Shown piece after piece: positions 1 to 7,718 of a stretch of DNA of 24,266 nucleotides. The DNA comes from Clostridia bacterium (lineage in GTDB: Bacteria; Bacillota; Clostridia; Christensenellales; CALWSW01): the NCBI GenBank assembly GCA_019421925.1, contig JAHZEH010000003.1, forward strand, positions 1-24,266, given 5' to 3'. How positions within the stretch are numbered: the stretch's first letter is position 1; every line of letters begins with the position of its first letter. The notes under the pieces are model-generated. The model searched no databases, was not told the origin of the DNA, and was given only the letters and a program-made list of their open reading frames with translations. A program made the position numbers and the translations under genes.

Positions 1-346
1 AGAGCTCGGCGTACTCCCCGGGCAGGAGCATCTTGCCCAGCAGGTCGCCCGGGGTCTTGACCCCCCATGCCTCCTGGAGCTCCGCGTCATAGAGGTCGGG
101 ACAAACCAGGCAGCGCACGGCCAGTTCCCTGGCATATGCGTCCCCGTCCCGCTCCTCCTCCGGGCCGTTTCTGCCCTGCCTGCGGGTGGTGGCTGCGGCG
201 CGCGCTGCGGCGGCCTGGGCCTCGGTGGCCGCCCGCGCCCGCCAGCGCAGAGGCCCCTTGTCTCCCTGGAACCGCTTGGAGATTACCCGCTCCTCCTCCG
301 CCGGGGGGAGGGTCCTGTCCGGAAAAAAGCTGGAAAACCTGCTCAT
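1..346 (-). CDS. Phage tail assembly chaperone, XkdN-like (partial, runs off left edge)
   Basis: The frame opens with ATG at 344-346, preceded by a G-rich ribosome binding site, and is open to the window edge, giving about 115 residues of the N-terminal part. The translation begins MSRFSSFFPDRTLPPAEEER and contains a VISKRF segment, an Ala/Arg-rich helix, a C-x2-C pair (CLVCP) and the block DLYDAELQEAWGV followed by LLGKMLLPGEYAEL. This DAELQ...YGV/WGV, LL..ML..GEY pattern is typical of XkdN-like tail assembly chaperones, which bind the tape measure protein during tail assembly. Its place directly after the tail tube gene agrees with that. A frameshifted second product is common in this family but would lie outside the window. 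Confidence 0.8.
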   Translation of the reverse strand, partial: MSRFSSFFPDRTLPPAEEERVISKRFQGDKGPLRWRARAATEAQAAAARAAATTRRQGRNGPEEERDGDAYARELAVRCLVCPDLYDAELQEAWGVKTPGDLLGKMLLPGEYAEL

Positions 347-358
347 GGCGTCCCCCCC

Positions 359-844
359 TTACTCCACATCCGCGATGGCTGGATGGGTGAACTCGGAGAG
401 CAGCTCAAAGTCGTCAAAGGTGAAGGAGAGTTCCTCCGAGAGGGGATCGCTGCTCTGCGCGTCAAACTTGGCCAGGGGCACGGCGTCAAAGCTGACGTTT
501 TTGAGAAGCACGGCCTGGGCTCCCAATGTGGCGGCGGGATCCTCGTTGGTGACGACCAGATCGACCAGTACCTCCTTGCCCGTCTTGGCGTATTCCAGCG
601 CCAGCCTGCGCAGCAGGGAGGTGGCGTAGTACATTTTGACCCTGCCGCCGCCCGTCCAGCCCATGGTCCGGCTCATGAGGGAGGTCGCCCCCAGACGTGG
701 GGCCTCCGCCTTCTTTTTGCGCATGGTCGCCTCCAGCGAGGTGAACCAGGAGCAGGGGATATTCCTGCCCTCGTATTTCAGAAAGGCGGTGGCCATCTTG
801 CCCGAGACCACGTCGCCCGCGTTGATGATATACATATCGCTCAT
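359..844 (-). CDS. Phage tail tube protein, XkdM family
   Basis: This complete 161-residue protein matches the XkdM/DUF2001 tail tube family in length and layout. It has an N-terminal DVVSGKMATAFLKYEGR strand pair, a central SLEATMRKKKAEAPRLG segment, the GWTGGGRVKMYYATS block, KTGKEVLVDLVVTNEDP, and a C-terminal LKNVSFDAVPLAKFD...EELSFTFDDFELL. Hexamers of this protein stack to form the inner tube of a contractile tail. The ATG at 844 directly abuts the sheath stop codon (845-847), so translation is probably coupled. The sheath-then-tube order is the standard contractile-tail order. Confidence in the family is high from the motif pattern, though no search was run. Confidence 0.9.
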   Translation of the reverse strand: MSDMYIINAGDVVSGKMATAFLKYEGRNIPCSWFTSLEATMRKKKAEAPRLGATSLMSRTMGWTGGGRVKMYYATSLLRRLALEYAKTGKEVLVDLVVTNEDPAATLGAQAVLLKNVSFDAVPLAKFDAQSSDPLSEELSFTFDDFELLSEFTHPAIADVE

Positions 845-2167
845 TTAGCGCACCTCCACGCTCAGATACATTTTCTCCGCGGCGTCCACAGGCTGTACGG
901 TGAGGGAGACGGCCACGGCGTCCCGCTCAGAGCCCTGCTCCACGGCCAGGTCCGCCCTGGGGTCAAAGTCCTCAAAAGCGCCCTCCGCCTCAAGCTCCCG
1001 CATCAGGGAAACAAGGTCGGCCCGGAACAGCTCCCTCCCCGCCTTGTTGTTGCTCACCTTGCCCACGTAGTACAGCCGCCACACCCGCTCCAGGGAATTG
1101 ACCAGGTAGGACAGCGCCCTGACCACCCGGTTTTTGCGCCACACCATGGGCCTGTTCTCCGTGTAAGTGAGCAGGGAGTTGATATCCTGTTCCACCATGG
1201 CGATGGGCAGTCCCTGGGCGCTGGTGGAGGGCGTGAAGAGGAACTCCCCGCCCCGGAGGGCGGACACGGTATCCTCCTCGCTGAGCCGGGGGCTGGGGGC
1301 GGCCGCGCCGTCATAAGCCTGGTAAGTCAGGGAGGAGGCGGGGCCGGCCGCCGCCGCGGCCGCCGCCACCCAGACCGTACACTGGGCGGGGCTCAGAACC
1401 GTGCCGTCGTTCAGGACAACGCCGTTTTTGACGTTGATGACCCGCTCGTCGTCCCCCGCGTACCCAGCCAAAGCAACCTGCACCAGCTTGCCCTGGCTGT
1501 CAGCCAGGGAGCGGGCCTTGGCCGCGAAAGCCCCCTCCTGATCGGTATCCCCGTAGGGCAGGCAGAAGGCGTTGATGGGGACGTGGTCGAGGGCCTCCAG
1601 GAATTCCGTATAATCCCCCGCCGCCGCCTCGCCGTTTTCGCCCCCCGCAAGCAGTCCGCCCGCATTGGCGGCGAGAGCGCCCGTGCCCGAAAAAGCCACG
1701 TAGTCATTATCCTTGAGTTGTTCCACAATCGCTGCAGTCTGCTCATCCACCTTGGCCCCCGCCAGGGTGGTGCGGACCAGGAAGGCGTCGCCCGCAGCCG
1801 TCACGGTTACGCCAATGTCGTTGCCCCGCTTCCCGGCGCAGGCCGCTGTGGCGGTGAGCGCCCCCAGAGTCTTTTTCGCCTTTACGCCGCCGCTGTCCAG
1901 ACGCCAGGCGTATATTCTGCTGGCCCTCTTGAGGGCCTCCCGCAGCAGAAGCGTGCCCTCCCTGCCATAGCCGGTCCTTTTGCGGAAGGTCTCCTGGCTG
2001 TCGCCGGGCTCCAGCTCAATCCACTCCCCGGTTTTGCCCCAGTCCATCTGGAGGGGCAGGGCGACGGCGCCCAGGGCCGAGCCCAGCGTCTTCTGCTGGG
2101 GCAGAGCCGTAAACCTGTGGTAAAATCCCGGCCTCACTTTATCCTGATTGACGAAAATACCGCTCAA
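845..2167 (-). CDS. Phage tail sheath protein, XkdK-like (contractile tail)
   Basis: This complete 440-residue product has the length and layout of PBSX-type tail sheath subunits. The N-terminus reads MSGIFVNQDKVRPGFYHRF, a short linker strand as in XkdK-like sheaths. A domain around residues 80-290 contains LKRASRIYAWRLDSGG and a long Ala/Gly-rich insertion. The C-terminal third includes the typical INSLLTYTENRPMVWRKNR, ...VNSLERVWRLYYVGKVSNN and a final YLSVEVR strand. The C-terminal domain normally holds the subunit-subunit handshake strands. The gene sits between the tail terminator and tail tube genes. Its presence identifies the phage as myovirus-like or as a contractile phage-tail particle. 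Confidence 0.9.
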   Translation of the reverse strand: MSGIFVNQDKVRPGFYHRFTALPQQKTLGSALGAVALPLQMDWGKTGEWIELEPGDSQETFRKRTGYGREGTLLLREALKRASRIYAWRLDSGGVKAKKTLGALTATAACAGKRGNDIGVTVTAAGDAFLVRTTLAGAKVDEQTAAIVEQLKDNDYVAFSGTGALAANAGGLLAGGENGEAAAGDYTEFLEALDHVPINAFCLPYGDTDQEGAFAAKARSLADSQGKLVQVALAGYAGDDERVINVKNGVVLNDGTVLSPAQCTVWVAAAAAAAGPASSLTYQAYDGAAAPSPRLSEEDTVSALRGGEFLFTPSTSAQGLPIAMVEQDINSLLTYTENRPMVWRKNRVVRALSYLVNSLERVWRLYYVGKVSNNKAGRELFRADLVSLMRELEAEGAFEDFDPRADLAVEQGSERDAVAVSLTVQPVDAAEKMYLSVEVR

Positions 2168-2179
2168 TATCGCTTCCTC

Positions 2180-2617
2180 CTATTCTCTGCTGAGGGTTAT
2201 GCCGCCCTCCTTGCGTCCCATAAGAATCCCGTCCTCCTCGCTCTCCCGCAGACAGTGCACCCGGTAGCGGCAGGTGAATTCCAGCGCGTCGTCCCTCTCC
2301 CTGGGTCCGGCGGCGCACTCCAGCGCATGGAGCACAGATGTTCCGCAGGGCAGCTCGGACAGGGCGGCGGCCAGTTTCCGGCCCGCCTCCTCCCCCCGGC
2401 GCAGCGCTTCCCCACCCTGGGGCGGGAAATATAGCGCCTTCAGGATGAAAGTCCTCTCCAGCCGCCTGCCCAGAAGGGGCCTGTCGCTCCAACTGGCCTG
2501 TAAAAAGATGCTGGGCCGCACAAAAGCTCTGCCCATCCGCTCGGCATAGAGAGTCAGTCCGGGAAAGCGCCCCTTCAGGGCCGCAGCCGCGGCCGATACA
2601 ATGTCCCCCCCGTTCAT
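2180..2617 (-). CDS. Phage tail terminator / tail completion protein (DUF6838-like)
   Basis: The protein has 145 residues. Its start MNGGDIVSAAAAALKGRFPGL is followed by a strand-rich core (RPSIFLQASWSD, RTFILKALYFPP) and a C-terminal DALEFTCRYRVHCLRE strand pair. This N-terminal helix plus beta core is what small tail terminator proteins of PBSX-type modules look like. In such modules the gene directly precedes the sheath gene, as it does here. The protein caps the finished tail tube and joins it to the head. It overlaps the upstream head closure gene by 4 bp (ATGA-type overlap at 2614-2617), showing tight operon packing. The assignment rests mainly on position and size. Confidence 0.65.
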   Translation of the reverse strand: MNGGDIVSAAAAALKGRFPGLTLYAERMGRAFVRPSIFLQASWSDRPLLGRRLERTFILKALYFPPQGGEALRRGEEAGRKLAAALSELPCGTSVLHALECAAGPRERDDALEFTCRYRVHCLRESEEDGILMGRKEGGITLSRE

Positions 2618-2976
2618 GTACCCTCCCCCCAGTCCGTGACCCTCCTTTTGACGAGGACCTCCACATGGCTGTTATAGCGGCGCACGGACTGAGCCTCAAA
2701 TTGCCCGCTCATGCCTCGGCCGCGCACCGTCAGCAGGTCTCCGGCCTCCACACCGCATTCGGGCGGCGCAAAGACCGTGGCGCTCTCCCGGAGCAGAGGT
2801 TCGGGCCTGTACCGCTCCAGAAATCCCCCGGTATAGGACAGACGGCAGGGGATCTCCCCCGGGAGGGATTCCTCCCGGCCAAAGACAGCCCCGTCCTCCC
2901 GCAGCTCAGGGACAGCCCTGGAGAGGGACATTTTGTCGCAGTAGAGCGTCTCCAGCGCGGCGCGCACCGTCACCAT
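2614..2976 (-). CDS. Phage head closure / minor capsid protein
   Basis: The 120-residue product starts MVTVRAALETLYCDKMSL and contains a central beta-rich portion (GEIPCRLSYTGGF, ESATVFAPPECGVEAGDLLTVRGRG). It ends with SVRRYNSHVEVLVKRRVTDWGEGT. The closing R.Y.SH.EVLV pattern is typical of small head-closure proteins found between the head-tail connector and the tail terminator in PBSX-like modules. Such proteins plug the portal after DNA packaging. It overlaps the connector gene upstream by 7 bp (2970-2976) and the tail terminator gene by 4 bp downstream. The function is inferred from order, size and the C-terminal pattern. Confidence 0.65.
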   Translation of the reverse strand: MVTVRAALETLYCDKMSLSRAVPELREDGAVFGREESLPGEIPCRLSYTGGFLERYRPEPLLRESATVFAPPECGVEAGDLLTVRGRGMSGQFEAQSVRRYNSHVEVLVKRRVTDWGEGT

Positions 2977-3278
2977 GACATCCTCCTGTGGCGGCGCAGC
3001 TCTACGCGGCAGTCAACGGAGAAGTCCGACAAACTGTCCGCCTCAAAGCGCAGCGCCGTGTCCCCCTCCGAAAGAGACGTCAGCCTCCCGCCGCTCCCCC
3101 GCTGATAGAGGGAGACGGCCATAGCGGCCACGCAGGGCTCCAACCCTCCGGGCAGTTCCTCCCTGCCCATGTAACAGAGGGCCCGGCAGAGGGCCTCCCT
3201 GACGCACAGCTCCACCCTGGGCCGCTCCTCCTCCGCAGCGTTCAGCCTGGCCATGGCCAGTTCCATCGCCGCCTCCAT
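2970..3278 (-). CDS. Phage head-tail connector protein (YqbG-like adaptor)
   Basis: The frame is open further upstream, but the true start is the ATG at 3276-3278, three bases after the capsid stop codon. That gives 102 residues beginning MEAAMELAMARLNAAEEERP. The protein is mostly helical in its first 70 residues (VELCVREALCRALCYMGREELPGGLEPCVAAMAVSLY). It then has a short GGRLTSLSEGDTALRF stretch, which is where YqbG/Phage_connect adaptors carry their SEGD.S-type loop. These proteins form a ring under the portal. Position directly after the major capsid gene fits. A longer upstream start would read through the end of the capsid gene and is rejected. Confidence 0.75.
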   Translation of the reverse strand: MEAAMELAMARLNAAEEERPRVELCVREALCRALCYMGREELPGGLEPCVAAMAVSLYQRGSGGRLTSLSEGDTALRFEADSLSDFSVDCRVELRRHRRMSW

Positions 3279-3280
3279 GC

Positions 3281-4264
3281 TTAAATCCCGTGGATAAGGG
3301 CAACCAGCGGAATCTGCCTGGCGCCCGCGATCAAACTCCAGTTGCCGGGAGTGGAGAGATCCGCGTTGGCGGGGGTGGGATCGTCCTCGTTGGTATAAGC
3401 GGAGGGTTCCACCCACTTGATCCCACGGGGGTGGATCACCAGGGCCCTGCGGGTAAAAAGCACGTTCTCGCTGGCTGCCGCATTGCGGGCGATCTCCACC
3501 GGCGTCAGGGTGGGCGGCACGCCCTCGCCCCTGGCAAAAGCCCCCTTGCCCACCAGGTAGGTGGTGTACTTGCCCGAGCTCACAGGCAGCCCGTCGTCGA
3601 CGATGACCTGGTAGCCCAGATAGCGGGGCATATCTACAACGCCCTCGGAATTGGGGATATATTCCACCAGGTTGTCCTTCTGCAGCTTGGTATAGGTGGC
3701 GCTGTGCATGGCGATCGCCGTGATGGCAGCCGCGCCGTCGCCCAGAATCTGCTTGGCGTCGAGCACTGCGGCGGCGCTGATCTTGGCCGCGTCCCCGGTG
3801 TTCGCGGAGATATCCGAGACATTGCCCCTGAGCACGCCGGAGGTCTTGTCAAAAAGGCCTGCGAGGATGGAGAGGAGAATCTTCTGCTCCCTGCGCACCC
3901 ACCAGTCCGTATAGCGGTCCAGGATGGCGGCCATGGGGTCGTCGCCCGCCATCGCGCCCGCCAGTTCATGGGCCCCCCACGCCTTGGCGCGCACCAGTAC
4001 AGGGGCCAGCTCATTGCCCGCAGTAATGGAACCCACCTCAATGTTCCCCGCGGCGGGGAGCACCATATCCTCTCCGCCCAGGTCGCTCCACATGGGCAGG
4101 TTGATGAACCTGCCGCCCGCGGAGATCATGCCGTCACGCTCCTTGCTGCCCTCCGCCATGCCGGAGCGCATAAGGGCGCTCTTTGCCGCAGTCATTCTCT
4201 GGGCATAGCCTGCCCAATGCTCCGGCACGATCACATCCGAAAGCCTGGTGTAAACATCCGCCAT
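3281..4264 (-). CDS. Major capsid protein (Gp13-like, HK97-fold expected)
   Basis: This complete 327-residue protein begins MADVYTRLSDVIVPEHWAGY. It contains INLPMWSDLGGEDMVL, then a helix-rich ELAGAMAGDDPMAAILDRYTDWWVRREQKILLSILAGLF region, IAMHSATYTKLQKDNLVEYI, and a late FARGEGVP...ENVLFTRRALVIHPRGIKW block. The VIVPE start, P.W.DL.GED motif and DPM.AI..YW.RR.Q.ILL...G.F helix are typical of the major capsid protein group used by many clostridial prophages. The ATG at 4264 has a strong AGGAGG site at 4272-4277. A 143-bp leader with several hairpins separates it from the scaffold gene, which is unusual in an otherwise tightly packed operon. Confidence 0.88.
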   Translation of the reverse strand: MADVYTRLSDVIVPEHWAGYAQRMTAAKSALMRSGMAEGSKERDGMISAGGRFINLPMWSDLGGEDMVLPAAGNIEVGSITAGNELAPVLVRAKAWGAHELAGAMAGDDPMAAILDRYTDWWVRREQKILLSILAGLFDKTSGVLRGNVSDISANTGDAAKISAAAVLDAKQILGDGAAAITAIAMHSATYTKLQKDNLVEYIPNSEGVVDMPRYLGYQVIVDDGLPVSSGKYTTYLVGKGAFARGEGVPPTLTPVEIARNAAASENVLFTRRALVIHPRGIKWVEPSAYTNEDDPTPANADLSTPGNWSLIAGARQIPLVALIHGI

Positions 4265-4407
4265 GATAAATTCCTCCTCTTTTTCCTGAGGGCTCCGCCC
4301 TCAAACTCCCGCCCAAGGTGCGTCCCTTGGGAATCCCTTTCCAGGGGAAAATTTTTCCCGGAAATATCCGGCAAAATTTTCCCCTGAAGTTGTTCAACAA
4401 CGCGGCT
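4265..4407 (-). promoter_or_regulatory. Hairpin-rich leader between scaffold and capsid genes
   Basis: In this gap three inverted repeats are visible. The first has a perfect 14-bp arm pair (4342-4355 with 4373-4386, arm CAGGGGAAAATTTT) around a 17-nt loop that itself contains CCGG-N6-CCGG. The second is CCCAAGG/CCTTGGG (4312-4318 with 4325-4331). The third is TGAGGGC/GCCCTCA (4287-4293 with 4297-4303). No T-run follows them in the minus direction, so they are not clear terminators. An RNA-level role such as processing or stability of capsid mRNA is an inference. The minus-strand sequence AAAGGGATTCCC followed by AGGGAC recurs before pepF at 10702-10721. Confidence 0.6.
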
Positions 4408-4920
4408 TCAATCCGCAGGAGAATGCTGCCCTCGGAAAAGCGCGTCAGCGGTTTTCCGACGCGGTCCCGCCGCCTCCATGAGCCTTGCCGCGTTCTCCCG
4501 ATCCCTGCGCAGCAGCTCGGCCTGGCGGGTCAGGTGCCAGCCAGCCTCGCTCCAGGGATTGTCCGGTCCGGGGGCGCTCCCCTCCATGGGGTTCATCCCT
4601 GTAAAGGCCGGGCCCTCTGCAAACATCCAGCCCTCTCTCTGGCGGAGCCGCTCAACCGCATCCGGAATATCCCCAGCGTTCCCGGTCTCCTCCAACAGGG
4701 CCCTGGCCGCTTTGACGGACTTTGCGCCCGCCCTGGCGAGGGCGAGGGCGATGGCCCCCTCCCGGCGCTCGCGCTCCAGCTCCTGGCGGAGCTCCCGGTT
4801 CTGCCGCAGCAGCTCCGCACCGTCCAGGTTCTCCAGCTCTCCCTGGGGGCAGTCCCGCCCCTCCTGGGAGAGCTCCAGTCCGGCGGCCCCGCCGCCCATC
4901 CGATTTTCCTGTTCCTCCAA
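4408..4920 (-). CDS. Phage scaffold protein (GP20-like)
   Basis: The in-frame start with a good ribosome binding site is TTG at 4918-4920. AAGGAGGG lies seven bases upstream, and the ATG at 4923-4925 is in another frame. The 170-residue product is acidic and helical: MEEQENRM start, a coiled-coil region around residues 30-60 (ENLDGAELLRQNRELRQELE), then the typical ALALARAGAKSVKAARALLEE.GN and IPDAVERLRQREGWMF of GP20-like scaffolds. The C-terminal part FTGMNPMEG...NPWSEAGWHLTRQAELLRRDRENAARLMEAAG matches the NPWS/NPF...LT.Q..LLR..P..A..L segment that often ends these proteins. It acts inside the procapsid and is removed before DNA packaging. Position between portal and capsid fits. Confidence 0.82.
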   Translation of the reverse strand: MEEQENRMGGGAAGLELSQEGRDCPQGELENLDGAELLRQNRELRQELERERREGAIALALARAGAKSVKAARALLEETGNAGDIPDAVERLRQREGWMFAEGPAFTGMNPMEGSAPGPDNPWSEAGWHLTRQAELLRRDRENAARLMEAAGPRRKTADALFRGQHSPAD

Positions 4921-4935
4921 GGCATTTCCCTCCTT

Positions 4936-6312
4936 CTATCCGGCTGTGGTCCCGCTGCCCGGGCCCCCCGCCTGCTCCGCGGCCTCCCGCCTCAGTTCCT
5001 CCAGCTCTTCGTCCACATCCCTGGTAAAGGGATGATTGGCCAGAATCGTTCTCCTGGACACCATGCCCACGGATTTGACACACAAATCCACCATCATCTC
5101 CTCGTTGACGATGACGTCCCTGGGGAATACGAACTCCACAGGTTCCCCCCGGAAATCCCCCAGTCCGGCGTTGAGAAAGTGGGCCTGCACAAACCAGAGC
5201 AGCTCCTCCATGGCGGCCTGCAGCTCCGTCTCGAGTCCGTTGCAGTCCAGATCCAGGTCAGCGTATTCGTGGCGCAGGGCCACGCCGCTGGCCGTATTCT
5301 TGAGCCGGTCGATACGCATGTCCACGCCCCGGCCAAACTCAAAGATGTCGGCCCGGTCCATCTCCAGATGGGCCTGCGCGGCCGTGGTGTTGACGGGGTT
5401 TTGCAGGGCGGTCACAGCTCCGTCGTCGCTCACCTTAACCGCCCGGTGGGCGGCCAGATTGCGGCGGAACTCCGCGAGGTTCTCCCCGTCGTAGTTGCGC
5501 AGAACCAGAATACTGCTGCTCTGGTCGGCCAGGGCGTTGCTGTCGTCGCTCTTGATGCGGTCGTAGTCGTCCACCAGCGCCCTGATAAAGCGCAGCAGCG
5601 GAATCTCGCCGTCGTTATATTTAATGGGGATGAAGGGCGCTCTCGCCCAGTTGAGAGGGACGCTCCGGTCCTCCCAAACCGCCCTCACATCGGGCTGGGC
5701 GCTCCCCTCGGGGATCAGCCTGTCCTCCTCCATGCGGTAGGAGTACACCCCGCTCCCCTCCCAGTAGCGCAGGTGGAGCGTCTCCCTGCGGGTTTTGCCC
5801 CGCCACTCCTCCACCGTCACAGCCCGAAGCGCGCCGCTGAGCCGCGTGTGCTCCCCGTCCTCCCAGAGGGGCAAAAGCTCCTCGGGCGGCACCCTGGCCA
5901 CCCGGAACCGTCCCTCTCCGTCGTAATAGGGATGGAGCCAGCCGATCCCCTTGTTGACGGCGTCCCGGACGGCATTTTTGAGAGTGCGGGCGAACTGCCG
6001 GTCAAAGATCTTGCGCAGCAGCGCCCCATACTCCCCGCCGGCCAGTACGCTGAAGGGCTTCCCCAGCAGGTACTGTACCTTCTGGTCCACCAGCTCCCGC
6101 ACAAAGTTGTGAGGGATACGGCAGTCCGCAAGGCCATACCCGCTCCGCTCCCTCTGCAAAATGTCATTCCTGCCGGCGTAATAGCGCCCGGCGTCGAGCA
6201 TCTCAGCCCGCTCCGGCGAGGCCATCCATCGCCTGAACTCCTGCTCCAGCGCCTCCTCCCGGGTCATGGGGGCGTGATAGGCCAGCAGGGCCGCCAGTTG
6301 TCTGTTATTCAT
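4936..6312 (-). CDS. Phage portal protein, SPP1 Gp6-like
   Basis: The start is placed at ATG 6310-6312, with GGAGGAGAAG just upstream, giving 458 residues beginning MNNRQLAALLAYHAPMTREEA. The frame is open 60 codons further up, but that extension has no good ribosome binding site and no family-like sequence. Visible family features are RYYAGRNDILQRE near residues 43-55, NFVRELVDQKVQYLLGKPF, VNKGIGWLHPYYD, then the helical IRALVDDYDRIKSDDSNALADQSSSILVLRNYDG segment, and NTTAAQAHLEMDRADIFEFG followed by NTASGVALRHEYADLDL. This is the SPP1-type portal pattern. Twelve copies form the channel through which the terminase pumps DNA. It lies between the terminase and scaffold genes, as expected. Confidence 0.9.
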   Translation of the reverse strand: MNNRQLAALLAYHAPMTREEALEQEFRRWMASPERAEMLDAGRYYAGRNDILQRERSGYGLADCRIPHNFVRELVDQKVQYLLGKPFSVLAGGEYGALLRKIFDRQFARTLKNAVRDAVNKGIGWLHPYYDGEGRFRVARVPPEELLPLWEDGEHTRLSGALRAVTVEEWRGKTRRETLHLRYWEGSGVYSYRMEEDRLIPEGSAQPDVRAVWEDRSVPLNWARAPFIPIKYNDGEIPLLRFIRALVDDYDRIKSDDSNALADQSSSILVLRNYDGENLAEFRRNLAAHRAVKVSDDGAVTALQNPVNTTAAQAHLEMDRADIFEFGRGVDMRIDRLKNTASGVALRHEYADLDLDCNGLETELQAAMEELLWFVQAHFLNAGLGDFRGEPVEFVFPRDVIVNEEMMVDLCVKSVGMVSRRTILANHPFTRDVDEELEELRREAAEQAGGPGSGTTAG

Positions 6313-6488
6313 TCTTCTCCTCCATCTGCCGGGCGGCGCATCCAAAGGCGCAGTTCCGCCCGAGGGCGGCAGCCGCCGAAACCCGTCCTCAGCCTTATTC
6401 CGGACGCCCCGGAACCTTTGCAGGGATACGTATCCTTGCAGGCAGGCCATGCACAAGGCCCAGACCCTCCTGCCGTCCGCCAGTCCTC
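6313..6488. other. Gap between terminase and portal with a 22-bp near-palindrome
   Basis: The 176-bp gap has no convincing gene. The portal frame is open across it but without coding character. At 6419-6440 there is a near-perfect palindrome with centre GGATACGTATCC flanked by TGCA on both sides and one mismatched pair. A shorter GC-rich inverted repeat lies around 6330-6375. The function is unknown; a protein-binding site or an mRNA hairpin in the packaging operon is possible. Confidence 0.4.
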
Positions 6489-7718
6489 TCACTCAAAACT
6501 TATTTCAGTGCGCCGCCAGCCCTCAATCCCGTAGCGCAGGGCGGCGATGGCGTCGTCAAAGCCCTCGGAGGGCTCGTCCAGCCATTCCCCGGAGACGCTG
6601 TCCCGCCTCCATTTCCAGCTCTGCAATTCGGCGAGAAGCTGAGTGCAGCGGGGATGGATCAGGAGGGGGTGCGCCTTGAGCCAGTCGATCTGGGCCCGCA
6701 CGCTGCCCGGCCCTTTCCGCGCGGGGCGTGCCCGCCAGCCCCCCGTCCGCCATGTGCGGATGCGGTCGGGCTCAGCGCTGTCGCAGTAGAGGGGGAGACG
6801 CTTGTCGAACCGCTCCTCGGCCAGGGCCATGATCTCGCCCGTGTCCTTCTCCCGTACAATCAGCTCGTCGCAGGCGAAGACCGCTCCGTCCTTGAACCCC
6901 AGCAGCAGGATGGCGTTGGGGTGGTTGAAGCCGAAATCCTGGCCCAGAGCCATGCCGTCAAACCGGTGGGGGGCGGCGGAGAACTCTCCCGCCTTGTAGT
7001 GGGGCAGAATGAGCCCCCCGCTCTCCCCCCATTCCCCCAGGGCATAGACCCGGTATCCCTCCGGGTCCCGCTCCCGTCTGCCCTCCATCCGCTTCTGGTA
7101 TTGGCCGTCGACAAAGGCGTTGTCCAGATAGGTGGAGTGGTGCAAAAAGGTCTGACCGTCCGGGCGGTCAAAGAATCGTTTTTTGAGCCAGTGGCTGGCG
7201 CTGACGGGATTGAAGGTGAGGGTGATCTGATAAAAAAGCCCCTCGGGGAGCAGCCCGCGCAGCCGGTCGTCCACCAGCTCCAAATCCTCGGGCAAAAACT
7301 CGGTGGCCTCCTCCATCCAGACCCAGGTCAGCTTGCCGCCGGCGCAGGAGATGGACTTGAGTTTCTCCCTTTCACGCCCGTCCTTCATCCCTTTGAACAG
7401 AATCTCGTTGCCTGTAGAGACACATCGCAGGCCAAGCGGCTCGCTCCGGCTGATCCATACCCTGCTCCATCCCGGCCCGCAGATGCGTCGGATGGCGGAG
7501 AGGAGCTCCGGGTAGGTGCTGGAGCGGTTGCTCTCCTCCACCTTGCGCAGTACCAACAGGTTAGCGCCTGCAAATTTAGGGTCCATGAGCTTGAGCACGA
7601 AATCCTGCGCCACATTGCAGCTCTTGCCGCTTCCCGCTCCCCCCATGAGCACCCGGTAACGCCTGCGGGTCGCATTCGCCTGCGCAAAGCAGGGGTTAAA
7701 CCGGGCGCGTACGATCAT
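6489..7718 (-). CDS. Phage terminase large subunit (Terminase_3/PBSX type)
   Basis: The 409-residue protein is the ATP-driven DNA packaging motor. The N-terminal ATPase shows Walker A GGAGSGKS at residues 26-33, a Walker B strand LTWVWMEEATE at 130-140 with catalytic Glu, and a coupling motif LTFNP at 167-171. The C-terminal nuclease domain has the RNase H-like acidic residues: D261 in GQDFGFNHPNA, D313 in YCDSAEPDRI, and the DD pair at 388-389 in GFDDAIAALRYG. The length is normal and all key residues are present, so the motor should be functional. The start codon overlaps the small subunit stop by 4 bp (7715-7718), indicating coupled translation. Confidence 0.93.
   Translation of the reverse strand: MIVRARFNPCFAQANATRRRYRVLMGGAGSGKSCNVAQDFVLKLMDPKFAGANLLVLRKVEESNRSSTYPELLSAIRRICGPGWSRVWISRSEPLGLRCVSTGNEILFKGMKDGREREKLKSISCAGGKLTWVWMEEATEFLPEDLELVDDRLRGLLPEGLFYQITLTFNPVSASHWLKKRFFDRPDGQTFLHHSTYLDNAFVDGQYQKRMEGRRERDPEGYRVYALGEWGESGGLILPHYKAGEFSAAPHRFDGMALGQDFGFNHPNAILLLGFKDGAVFACDELIVREKDTGEIMALAEERFDKRLPLYCDSAEPDRIRTWRTGGWRARPARKGPGSVRAQIDWLKAHPLLIHPRCTQLLAELQSWKWRRDSVSGEWLDEPSEGFDDAIAALRYGIEGWRRTEISFE

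Noticed and set aside
383..2434. 683-codon plus-strand open frame across the phage tail genes, and similar long plus-strand frames over 4318-6534, 6654-7763 and 19911-22520
   Set aside because: All are antisense shadows of well-supported minus-strand genes and have unnatural composition.
6313..6492. 60-codon N-terminal extension of the portal protein
   Set aside because: The downstream ATG at 6312 has a strong ribosome binding site and the family-like N-terminus; the extension has neither.
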